Shown one piece after another: positions 1 through 5,914 of a stretch of DNA of 9,340 nt. The position numbers and the translations under genes are program-made. The DNA comes from Candidatus Latescibacterota bacterium (GTDB lineage Bacteria > Latescibacterota > UBA2968 > GCA-2709665). The notes under the pieces were generated by a model that did not search any database, was not told where the DNA came from, and saw only the letters and a program-made list of their open reading frames with translations. Positions within the stretch are counted from its first letter, which is position 1, and each line of letters begins with the position of its first letter. The stretch covers positions 19,905 to 29,244 of the forward strand of contig JAAXHE010000288.1 in NCBI GenBank assembly GCA_012271065.1, in the 5' to 3' direction.

Positions 1-72
1 CGGCCTCGCCTGCAGAGCGACTTTGTCAACGGACTGTTAGAGGGCAATCCCGATGAAAATCACGCGCCTTGA
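1..72 (+). CDS. possible C-terminal tail of an upstream gene (partial)
   Basis: The first frame is open from the window edge to a TGA at 70-72 and would encode 23 residues (RPRLQSDFVNG...ENHAP). If real, it overlaps the start of the dehydratase gene by 20 nt, as in a tightly packed operon. A second frame ends at 54-56 in a classical ATGA overlap with the ATG at 53, but its residues look less protein-like. Nothing identifies the family. The call rests only on an open frame at an edge, so it is weak. Confidence 0.3.
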   Translation, partial: RPRLQSDFVNGLLEGNPDENHAP

Positions 73-1177
73 ATGCATCCCTGTTGCACAGCGGTTCCTC
101 GTGCTGAAAATGCACACTGACGAGGGCGTCGTCGGCTATGGAGAACCCCTGGACTATACGCACTGGCGAATCGTCGCGCGCGCCATTGACGACCTGGCCG
201 AATACCTCATCGGCAAGGACCCGCTCCAGATAGAAGACCACTGGCAGACCTTTTTTCGCTCCACGTACAGCCGCAGCATGCCAATCATCATTGGTGCGCT
301 CAGCGGTGTGGATATGGCGATGTGGGACATCATGGGCAAAGTCCTGGGCGTTCCCGTGTGGAAGCTTCTCGGGGGCTCGGTTCGAGACCGGGTCCGGGTC
401 TACGCCCACGCCGGAGGGGACACGCCGGAATCCTGTGCGGAAGCGGCGCGCAAGCGGGTCGCCGACGGGTTCACGGCCATCAAGATGGGCGGCGCCGTCA
501 GGCCCGTCCGTTTCGTGGATACGGCCAGAGCGGTCGACGAAATGGTCGCCCGGGTTGCCGCCGTCCGGGAAGCCGTGGGTGACGACGTCGACATCGCGGT
601 CGACCTGCACCGCCGGCTCAGCCCGCAGATGGCCGTCATCACGGTCAAGGCGCTCGAACCCTATCATCTGCTGTTCGCGGAAGAACCCTGCCATCCCGAG
701 AACAACGACGCCCTGCTGACCCTTTCCCGCTCGACCGCCACCCCCATCGCGACCGGCGAGCGCCACCTCACCCGCTGGAGTTTCTGGGACATCGTGGAAA
801 CGCAGGCCTGCGCCGTTCTGCAGCCGGATATCCGGCACGTGGGAGGCATTTCGGAAATGAAGAAGATCGCCACACTGGCGGAAATCAGGGACATTGCCCT
901 TGCGCCGCACAACGCGGCCGGTCCCATCGGCGTCGCCGCGTCCATCCATACCATGGCCACGGTCCCCAATTTTCTCATCTGCGAGGGTGGCGCCACTCGG
1001 GGCGACGGTCTTCTGACGCCGCCGCTCACGTTCAATGGCGGATTCATCGAACTTCCCACTGGGCCGGGTCTCGGATTCGAGATCGACGACGACGCCCTCG
1101 ATGCCATGCGGGACGAACGCTTTCGCTTCCGCGGCATGTGGCGCTCGGAGGAAGACGGGTCCTTCGCGGACTTTTAG
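53..1177 (+). CDS. dgoD-like: enolase-superfamily (MR/MLE) dehydratase, D-galactonate dehydratase-like
   Basis: A cytoplasmic Mg2+-dependent sugar-acid dehydratase of the mandelate racemase/muconate lactonizing enzyme group. Its 374 residues are close to the usual length of E. coli DgoD, which it resembles from end to end: MKIT start, DEGVVGYGEP near residue 23, capping domain 1-110, barrel 115-340, and a C-terminal WRSEEDGSFADF matching DgoD's WRHEDNSVAEW. Visible active-site residues are metal ligands Asp184, Glu210 (FAEEP) and Glu236 (ATGER), with His186 of DLHRR and the His286-Asp259 dyad (LAPHN, QPDIRH) as acid/base groups. This set is typical of the galactonate/rhamnonate dehydratase branch, which removes water from a 1,5-carbon acid sugar to give a 2-keto-3-deoxy acid. 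The exact substrate cannot be read from sequence. The start is supported by GAGGG at 40-44, 8 nt upstream of ATG. The next gene follows after 41 nt, so they may be co-transcribed. Confidence 0.93.
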   Translation: MKITRLECIPVAQRFLVLKMHTDEGVVGYGEPLDYTHWRIVARAIDDLAEYLIGKDPLQIEDHWQTFFRSTYSRSMPIIIGALSGVDMAMWDIMGKVLGVPVWKLLGGSVRDRVRVYAHAGGDTPESCAEAARKRVADGFTAIKMGGAVRPVRFVDTARAVDEMVARVAAVREAVGDDVDIAVDLHRRLSPQMAVITVKALEPYHLLFAEEPCHPENNDALLTLSRSTATPIATGERHLTRWSFWDIVETQACAVLQPDIRHVGGISEMKKIATLAEIRDIALAPHNAAGPIGVAASIHTMATVPNFLICEGGATRGDGLLTPPLTFNGGFIELPTGPGLGFEIDDDALDAMRDERFRFRGMWRSEEDGSFADF

Positions 1178-1218
1178 CAGATAACGCAACCAGAAACCCG
1201 CGGCAACAAACTCCCGAC

Positions 1219-2484
1219 ATGCCGGAGACAACCCACAGGTACCGCTCGCGAAATCGATGGATGACCGCGCTCGCTCTGTCCGTTTCGTCTCTGGTAGCGG
1301 CTGACGTTTCAGGCGGCGCGGATGACCCGACCGCCCCAACCCCCCGCGGTCCGCTATCCATTCGCCAGGAGTTCAACGCGGTTTCTGCCCGGATCGACAG
1401 CCTGATTCGCGTGATGAGCGCGGCGGATCCGACAGTCATCGACAAGAAACGCCTGCCCGGGTCAACCGACGTCCTGCGCCTTCCGAAAGGAACCTCGGTT
1501 GCGTGCATCTTCTGGGCCGATGACGAGGCCCGCGTGACGATTAACGACTTCCTGGTCGGTGAAACCCGCCTCACACCTGTAGAGATTGAAATCCCCCATC
1601 TTTATCTGAAAGGCAGGAATCAGATCCGCGTCCGATGCTGGGACACCGATCACGTGGAAAGCGGGTTCCTGTTCGGCCTCTACCTGAAGGACGCAGGCGG
1701 CGCGCTGCGCCCCATTCTCGTCTCCGACGATTCGTGGCGCACGACTGACGGCCAGGCCCTCGAGATCACCTATGCGCATCCCGTGCCGGACATCCCCTCC
1801 GCGCGGGTCATCTGGCAAACCCGGCTCTTCGGCCAGGCGGAATTCATGAAGCGTTTCGATCGCCGGGAAATCGAAGCGGCCCTGTCGAAGCCGTCGCGTG
1901 CGCAAGCGCCAGAGACGCGGCAGAAACGCATGGACTACCATGGCTTTCTGCAGAATCTGATTTCCCTGCAGGAAACACGCGCCCGCATCAAGCGCCGGCT
2001 ATTGGAAACCACCGATCCCGACTTTCATACCGCATATACGGGCCATCGGAATCCGGAAGTCAGCTTCACCCTGGGCAAGGCAGGACCGCTCAAGGAAGAG
2101 ACGTCCCTCACCTTCGCAAAGGAAGTCGAATCGTGGGCGGAGAAACTGGCCGAGGCGGAAAAGCGACTCGTCTACCCGGAAAAGCGGGCGCTTAAGGGTG
2201 AAGACGCCGCGATTTCGGCCGCGAGACGGGCGGCGACCGGTAAGGAACACGGAGACCGCAGGGACGCCTACCGCCCGCCCGACGAACGGTCATCCGGTGA
2301 ACGAGAAGTTTCTCAAAGAAGCGGCAGGGAAGGCAAATCCGCGGCAGCCGAATCCGATAGACGCGGAGGATTCGGAGGGAGCAGCGGGCGCGGATCGCGT
2401 GCGGGGCTGCTTTTTCCCAGCATCATCCTCGCCGCCTATATCTGGTACATCGTTTCGAAGGGAACGGATGGATTGCGAATCTGA
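1219..2484 (+). CDS. exported jelly-roll domain protein with C-terminal TM anchor (hypothetical)
   Basis: 421 residues from ATG 1219. The N terminus has a basic stretch (RYRSRNR) and a hydrophobic run (about 15-31), consistent with a signal peptide ending near Ala30 or Ala34. Residues about 85-176 look like a galactose-binding-like beta-sandwich: WADDEARVTINDFLVG, then LKGRNQIRVRCWD, FLFGLYLKD and SDDSWRTTDG, the strand pattern seen in N-terminal accessory domains of glycosidases. Residues about 205-345 are charged and probably helical. A Gly/Arg/Ser-rich linker (about 345-393) leads to a membrane segment, AGLLFPSIILAAYIWYIV (395-412). I do not recognise a named family. No good Shine-Dalgarno precedes 1219; the frame opens at GTG 1138 and has ATG 1261, so the start is uncertain. 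It lies 24 nt before the ExbB-like gene, suggesting a sugar- or envelope-facing subunit of the same complex. Confidence 0.75.
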   Translation: MPETTHRYRSRNRWMTALALSVSSLVAADVSGGADDPTAPTPRGPLSIRQEFNAVSARIDSLIRVMSAADPTVIDKKRLPGSTDVLRLPKGTSVACIFWADDEARVTINDFLVGETRLTPVEIEIPHLYLKGRNQIRVRCWDTDHVESGFLFGLYLKDAGGALRPILVSDDSWRTTDGQALEITYAHPVPDIPSARVIWQTRLFGQAEFMKRFDRREIEAALSKPSRAQAPETRQKRMDYHGFLQNLISLQETRARIKRRLLETTDPDFHTAYTGHRNPEVSFTLGKAGPLKEETSLTFAKEVESWAEKLAEAEKRLVYPEKRALKGEDAAISAARRAATGKEHGDRRDAYRPPDERSSGEREVSQRSGREGKSAAAESDRRGGFGGSSGRGSRAGLLFPSIILAAYIWYIVSKGTDGLRI

Positions 2485-2508
2485 CCGCTATTAACGGGAG
2501 GACGGGTC

Positions 2509-3306
2509 GTGGCGCATCTAGCCTGGTTTGAGATTCTGATTGTGGTTGTCTTCGCCTCCGTGTGCGCCATGGCAGGCGCGCTTACACTCATCCAGGAAGT
2601 CGTCTCAATCTGCCGCGAAGAATTGCGGTACGGGCTGCCGGCGAACCACGCGAGGCTCACGAGCGGTGTTTTGGGCGGGCTTGCGGGGTTCGGCGTCGCC
2701 GCATTGGGCATTTACTACTACCTTTACGTTGCCCTGCCGGAAAGCTGGATCGAATGGGTGGGCCGCTCTGCATACGCGCTCATCCTGGCCGCCTCGACCG
2801 CGCACCTTTCCGTCATTGTCCACGCATGGAGACGGATTCGCGTCGAAGAGGAGGCCCTGGGTTCCACGCCATCCGCCTCAGAGGCTCCAACCCTGCTTGC
2901 GCGCCGGCAGGCCGGTCTGAGAGACCTCAGGACCGAATCGGACTCATTCACGGATCTGAAGGCCAGGGACGACGAACTGATCACAGATCTGATCGGGGTT
3001 ATCGGTGAGCGGCTGCTGTCCGGCCACCGCGCCCTGAGCCGTATTCCCTTCTATGGCTATCTCGGCACGGTCTGCGGCATCCTGCTCATGGCGCAGGAAC
3101 TCAGCCGGCTGGACGAAGCCACCGAGACGTTCAAAGTGCTCCGCGATATGGCCGATGGATTGACGCTGGCCTTCAAGACCACGCTGATTGCCCTGCTGGC
3201 CTACCTGCCGTTGAGAAAGTGCATCGACATTCTGATTGGACGGGTCGGCGCCCTCGAACGGGCATGGCTGACGATGAGAGATGACCCGGGGAGCGACTCA
3301 AGTTGA
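2509..3306 (+). CDS. MotA/TolQ/ExbB-like proton-channel family membrane protein
   Basis: 265 residues starting at GTG 2509, supported by GGGAGG at 2496-2501 (7 nt spacing). Hydrophobic segments lie near 7-27, 51-75, 87-106, 179-197 and 214-236, with a charged cytoplasmic-type stretch (107-175) between the third and fourth. The last two carry the family signature in outline: FYGYLGTVCGI (181-191) resembles the LGLLGTVxGI segment of ExbB/TolQ, and ADGLTLAFKTTLIALLAYLPL (215-235) resembles the GIxxALxTTAxGLxxAIP segment, including the pore-lining Thr position (Thr224/225). Known members form pentameric stators that couple ion flow to work across the envelope. Five apparent TM segments are more than the three of ExbB/TolQ, so this is a divergent member. 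It overlaps the following ExbD-like gene by 4 nt, matching the usual exbB-exbD/tolQ-tolR order. Family call fairly good; biological role unknown. Confidence 0.72.
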   Translation: MAHLAWFEILIVVVFASVCAMAGALTLIQEVVSICREELRYGLPANHARLTSGVLGGLAGFGVAALGIYYYLYVALPESWIEWVGRSAYALILAASTAHLSVIVHAWRRIRVEEEALGSTPSASEAPTLLARRQAGLRDLRTESDSFTDLKARDDELITDLIGVIGERLLSGHRALSRIPFYGYLGTVCGILLMAQELSRLDEATETFKVLRDMADGLTLAFKTTLIALLAYLPLRKCIDILIGRVGALERAWLTMRDDPGSDSS

Positions 3307-3725
3307 GAAGCCGATTCATGCAGCGCGCCGCCACCCAGGCGGAAGAACACGACGTCAGCAAGGAACTGTTCCTTGGAATCATGATGCTCATGCTCACCCT
3401 GGGCATTATGATCCTGAACGTCGCGCAACCCGTCTGGCGGGTACATCACCACGACCCTCGGTCCGAGGACCTGGTCCTCATCTACACGGCAAAGGGCGCC
3501 GGGCTCTCGAGCGACGGGAAATCCGTAGACCGTCTCCTGCAGACGGGGGAGTTCGAACGCCTCACCGCCGGGCTTATCGCCCAGCCCGACCGCAATCTCC
3601 ACCTCTTCCTCCGCGGCGGCAGCCGGGACTTCATGGTTAGACACGCCGCCTACGCAGATTCTCTCCTCTCCACTGCCCCGACGGGCAAGAAAGTGCGACC
3701 CGCCGTCTTCGTCCATATGTGGTAA
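3303..3725 (+). CDS. single-TM ExbD/TolR-like small membrane protein
   Basis: 140 residues if started at TTG 3303. That codon shares four bases with the stop of the previous gene (TTGA) and has GGGGAG at 3288-3293, 9 nt upstream. ATG 3318 (GAGAAG just upstream) is the alternative start. A short basic N terminus is followed by one TM helix (ELFLGIMMLMLTLGIMILNV, 21-40) and an about 100-residue outer domain. Length, topology and gene position match ExbD/TolR, and the strand-DGK-helix-strand order (LVLIYTAKG, SSDGKSV, EFERLTAGLI, NLHLFLRGG) is reminiscent of that fold. The membrane Asp that carries protons in ExbD/TolR is not seen; the only acidic residue near the helix is Glu21 at its start. 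Similarity is too weak for a firm family call. It could instead be an unrelated anchor protein of the same complex. Confidence 0.6.
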   Translation: MRSRFMQRAATQAEEHDVSKELFLGIMMLMLTLGIMILNVAQPVWRVHHHDPRSEDLVLIYTAKGAGLSSDGKSVDRLLQTGEFERLTAGLIAQPDRNLHLFLRGGSRDFMVRHAAYADSLLSTAPTGKKVRPAVFVHMW

Positions 3726-3733
3726 TCTTCTGG

Positions 3734-3762
3734 CGCGGGCGCCCACAAGGGACGCCCCTACA
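3734..3762. repeat. GGGCG...CGCCC palindromic repeat-like element
   Basis: Directly after the ExbD-like gene, GGGCG (3737-3741) pairs with CGCCC (3753-3757), and inner CCC pairs with GGG around an ACAA loop. The text GGGCGCCCACAAGGGACGCC followed by CCTAC resembles, from memory, a small dispersed palindromic repeat found in many environmental bacterial genomes. Only one copy lies in this window, so repetition cannot be shown here. No T-run follows, so it is a poor plus-strand terminator. Confidence 0.4.
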
Positions 3763-3768
3763 CGGGCA

Positions 3769-3810
3769 ACGCGGCCGCGTGATCCGGTACCGCGAAATGG
3801 CAATTCGCGG
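3769..3810. repeat. two further palindromes in the convergent gap
   Basis: ACGCGGCCGCGT at 3769-3780 is a perfect 12-bp palindrome. CCGCGAA (3790-3796) and TTCGCGG (3804-3810) form a 7-bp inverted repeat around a 7-nt loop. They follow the repeat-like hairpin and precede the terminator at 3858-3888, so most of the 190-nt gap between the convergent genes can fold. Function unknown. Confidence 0.5.
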
Positions 3811-3857
3811 CACGGCGCCGAAGCCGGCTCAGCGGCGATATTGGAGGATTCGAGCAC

Positions 3858-3888
3858 AAAAAATCCGGCCGCCTCAAAGGACGGCCGG
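3858..3888 (-). terminator. intrinsic terminator of the minus-strand coiled-coil genes
   Basis: CCGGCCG (3865-3871) and CGGCCGG (3882-3888) form a perfect 7-bp GC stem, extended by CCT/AGG inside with one bulged base. On the minus strand the hairpin is followed by A then six T (3864-3858), a textbook Rho-independent terminator 27 nt past the stop at 3915. On the plus strand only a weak T-poor tail follows, so it would serve the ExbD-like gene poorly if at all. Confidence 0.85.
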
Positions 3889-3914
3889 CCTTGAAAAATC
3901 TTTATTTGCTGAGT

Positions 3915-4781
3915 CTATTTCTCCTTAATCACCGCCAGCACGCGCTGCCCTATCAGCGTTGAGTCCCAGAAGGTGACCATCGTCTGCCCCTCGGGCCCCT
4001 TGCTGGCCCGGTATTCCTTTCGTTTGCTCAGCTTGCCGTGCCGATCGCAAAGCGCCGCCAGTTCGCCCGGGACCGCGATGGTCTCGCCAACCGGCGCCCT
4101 CTTGATCGAATCCAGGTTCTGCTCATCCGTAACGTCGGGAAAACCCACGAGCTTGTAATTCTTCCTGATTGTAATGCCCCGCGACGTCTTCAGATACCCG
4201 GCCTCTTTCAGCCTGGCTTCCGTTCCAACGTAGACCAGCACGGAGGTTGCGGTTTCCTGCATGGTCTGCGCCTGCGCGACGGCTTCCTTCAGGCTGGATT
4301 CCAACCTGATCAGCCGGGTTGTCTTGTCGTGCAGCAGCTTGTTCAGCGTGTCGACTTCGATTTTCAACGTCCGGACAGCCGCGGTCGCCTGGTCCTTCTC
4401 ACCCCTCAGCAGTTTGAGTTCCGCAACCAGCTTCTCGTTCATCGCCTGTTGTTTTCTATAAAGCGCCTGATACTCCCTCATCTCGCTCGTAACCCTGTGC
4501 AGCGATGTCAGGAGCTTCCGGTTGGACACTCTCGCGCTGTCTACATGGGCGCGCATAGCGTCTATCCGAGAGTCCATTTCATCAACCAGCGCATTCAACG
4601 AATCGATCTGCCCGGTATAAAGCGCGATATCGCTCTCCAGTTGCGCAACCTGCGGGTCGACTTCCGGAACGGTGTCCGGCTTCCAGACCGTCAAAAACAG
4701 AACAACCAGCAATGCCGCCAGAAACCCGACGACGATAACGATACGCTTCTTGTCGCCGGATGGATCGGGTCGTTTGTTCAC
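3915..4781 (-). CDS. membrane-anchored coiled-coil protein with a small C-terminal domain (hypothetical)
   Basis: 288 residues from GTG 4781, chosen because GGGAGGTGG (4785-4793 on the plus strand, as its complement) sits just upstream; the ATG 30 nt further upstream has no such site. A basic cytoplasmic tail (KRPDPSGDKKR) precedes one TM segment (IVIVVGFLAALLVVLFLTVW, 14-33), so most of the protein should lie outside the inner membrane. Residues about 42-175 are heptad-rich coiled coil. A compact C-terminal domain (181-288) contains YVGTEARLKEAGYL, KNYKLVGFPDV and TFWDSTLIGQRVLAVI. That pattern recalls, from memory, a group of Bacteroidota coiled-coil envelope proteins with a VGTKKELKEKG start and FWSxSKYLVI end to their last domain. 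This is a weak analogy, not an identification. It is second in a minus-strand pair, 116 nt after the first gene. Confidence 0.8.
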   Translation of the reverse strand: MNKRPDPSGDKKRIVIVVGFLAALLVVLFLTVWKPDTVPEVDPQVAQLESDIALYTGQIDSLNALVDEMDSRIDAMRAHVDSARVSNRKLLTSLHRVTSEMREYQALYRKQQAMNEKLVAELKLLRGEKDQATAAVRTLKIEVDTLNKLLHDKTTRLIRLESSLKEAVAQAQTMQETATSVLVYVGTEARLKEAGYLKTSRGITIRKNYKLVGFPDVTDEQNLDSIKRAPVGETIAVPGELAALCDRHGKLSKRKEYRASKGPEGQTMVTFWDSTLIGQRVLAVIKEK

Positions 4782-4869
4782 GAGCCACCTCCCAAAAATG
4801 CGGATACACACCGGGTGAACCGCGATGATGCGTCAGGATGGTTGTTGCGCCAGGTGACGGAACACCCGG

Positions 4870-4899
4870 AGCCGGATAATCTCCGCCTTGTTTCCGGCT
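4870..4899 (-). other. hairpin at the 3' end of the upstream coiled-coil gene
   Basis: AGCCGGA (4870-4876) and TCCGGCT (4893-4899) form a 7-bp stem around a 16-nt loop. The stem includes two bases of the TAG stop of the 4898-5683 gene. There is no T-run, so it is not an intrinsic terminator. In a two-gene transcript it could mark an RNA processing or stabilising site, or be chance. Confidence 0.35.
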
Positions 4900-5683
4900 A
4901 CGGATTCCGCGGGCGTTTCATCACCTTGCCGTAGATGGAGTCGACCGCGGCCTGCAGGGTCTCAGCCGCCCTGCCATGCCTGATCATTGCGTTGATGAGT
5001 TCATTCTGCGCGGCAGCCGCGTTCTTCAGCGCCTGCTGAGCCCGTTGCTCCGCGCGCAGAAGGGTCGCGCGCAGCAGGGCCGTTTCTTTCTTCTGCCGGT
5101 CGGCGCGCGCCTCCACACCCGCCAGGTTTTCGCGCGTACGGGCGAGATTCTCGAGGGTCTTCCCGTGGCGCGCCTCCTCCAGCGCGAGGCGCGTCCGGGA
5201 TTCCCGGCTGAGCGCGCGTTCGGTATTCAGGCTGTCGGAATAGGCGCCACGGGCGTCTGCCTCTTCTGCCAACACCGCCTGTGTCTGCCGAAGCCGGTCG
5301 CGCATCTCCTTGAGATCGATTTTCGTGCGCGCATGGCGCGACCGCTCTTCCTTCAGGTCCGCCCGTACTTCCCATTCGGACCTGGTCAGGTCCACCTTTT
5401 CCAGTGTCCGGTCCAGCAGTTTCGCGCCCTGCTCGTCCAGCTTCTCGCGGAAGGTTTCCACCGTTCTGTCCAGTCGTTCGCGGGTGTCCTTCATCGCCGC
5501 GTCCTGCTGCTGGAGTGCCGTTTGCGTCACAAGGAAGACCATCAGGCCGGACACGACGCTCGCATAGCCGGCAAAGCCCAGCAGGTGCTTCTGCGACAGC
5601 GGTTTCACCCAATGGATGAGCGCAAGAACCCCGCCCCATATCAATACAAGGGCGCCGAGAATGGAATAAAAAACGATCTGCAC
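4898..5683 (-). CDS. two-TM membrane protein with a long coiled coil (hypothetical)
   Basis: 261 residues from GTG 5683, with GAGG 10 nt upstream (5694-5697). Two hydrophobic helices (about 3-24, IVFYSILGALVLIWGGVLALI; about 33-55, HLLGFAGYASVVSGLMVFLV) form a hairpin in the membrane. They are followed by about 190 residues of nearly uninterrupted, charged coiled coil (about 58-245) rich in Arg, Glu, Ala and Leu (DTRERLDRTVETFREKLDEQ and similar). The hairpin topology puts the coil on the same side as the N terminus, probably the cytoplasm. Such coils usually tether, space or oligomerise. No enzyme motif was found and I do not recognise a family. Followed by a second membrane-anchored coiled-coil gene, and convergent with the ExbB/ExbD-like operon, so it may belong to an envelope-spanning assembly. 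Confidence 0.8.
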   Translation of the reverse strand: MQIVFYSILGALVLIWGGVLALIHWVKPLSQKHLLGFAGYASVVSGLMVFLVTQTALQQQDAAMKDTRERLDRTVETFREKLDEQGAKLLDRTLEKVDLTRSEWEVRADLKEERSRHARTKIDLKEMRDRLRQTQAVLAEEADARGAYSDSLNTERALSRESRTRLALEEARHGKTLENLARTRENLAGVEARADRQKKETALLRATLLRAEQRAQQALKNAAAAQNELINAMIRHGRAAETLQAAVDSIYGKVMKRPRNP

Positions 5684-5720
5684 GGGCAGACGGCCTCAAG
5701 AATCCGGTTCAAAGAGGTGG

Positions 5721-5778
5721 GAACGGATATAAGTTGAAGCATTTGCCCTGTTTCGTCAAGAGCAAACGCCCGGAAATC
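5721..5778 (-). promoter_or_regulatory. candidate promoter region of the coiled-coil gene pair
   Basis: The only sigma-70-like elements between the sigma-gene terminator and GTG 5683 are TTGACG and, further downstream on the minus strand, TATATCC in a locally A/T-rich patch. Their spacing (about 22 nt) is too long for a standard promoter, so either another -35 is used or a different sigma factor. The terminator just upstream implies that some promoter must lie in 5684-5827. Confidence 0.25.
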
Positions 5779-5827
5779 TGCGGCAGCGTATGAAATGAAC
5801 GGCTATTCCAGTGCAATTGGCCGACAG

Positions 5828-5861
5828 AAAAATACGGGTCGCGGCGACGCCGCGACCCGTA
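5828..5861 (-). terminator. intrinsic terminator of the sigma factor gene
   Basis: TACGGGTCGCGGC (5833-5845) and its exact reverse complement (5849-5861) form a 13-bp stem with a 3-nt loop. On the minus strand the stem is followed by five T (5832-5828). It lies 54 nt past the stop of the sigma gene and should insulate it from the coiled-coil genes downstream. Confidence 0.92.
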
Positions 5862-5914
5862 CCGGTTGACGTTGGGACCAACTGTCCTGCGCGGGGACCT
5901 TGCTCGAAGCCGCG

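Noticed and set aside
26..1339. 437-codon minus-strand open frame opposite the dehydratase gene
   Set aside because: The plus strand encodes a full-length enzyme with all catalytic residues. The antisense frame is open because of GC-biased third positions, and its product is Arg/Gly/Asp-rich with no recognisable domain.
2509..3725. Zorya-type defence system
   Set aside because: The ExbB-like and ExbD-like pair recalls ZorA/ZorB, but there is no OmpA-like peptidoglycan-binding domain, helicase (ZorD) or nuclease gene in the window.
3734..3890. CRISPR array or att site
   Set aside because: The palindromes differ from each other and there are no regular spacers, integrase or tRNA.
4038..4934. 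Long plus-strand open frame opposite the 3915-4781 coiled-coil gene
   Set aside because: It spans the gap between two minus-strand genes and has no ribosome binding site. The minus-strand protein has a clear TM segment, coiled coil, Shine-Dalgarno and terminator.
4976..5737. Long plus-strand open frame opposite the 4898-5683 gene
   Set aside because: The minus frame has a typical two-TM plus coiled-coil pattern; the plus frame is its mirror image, with no domain.
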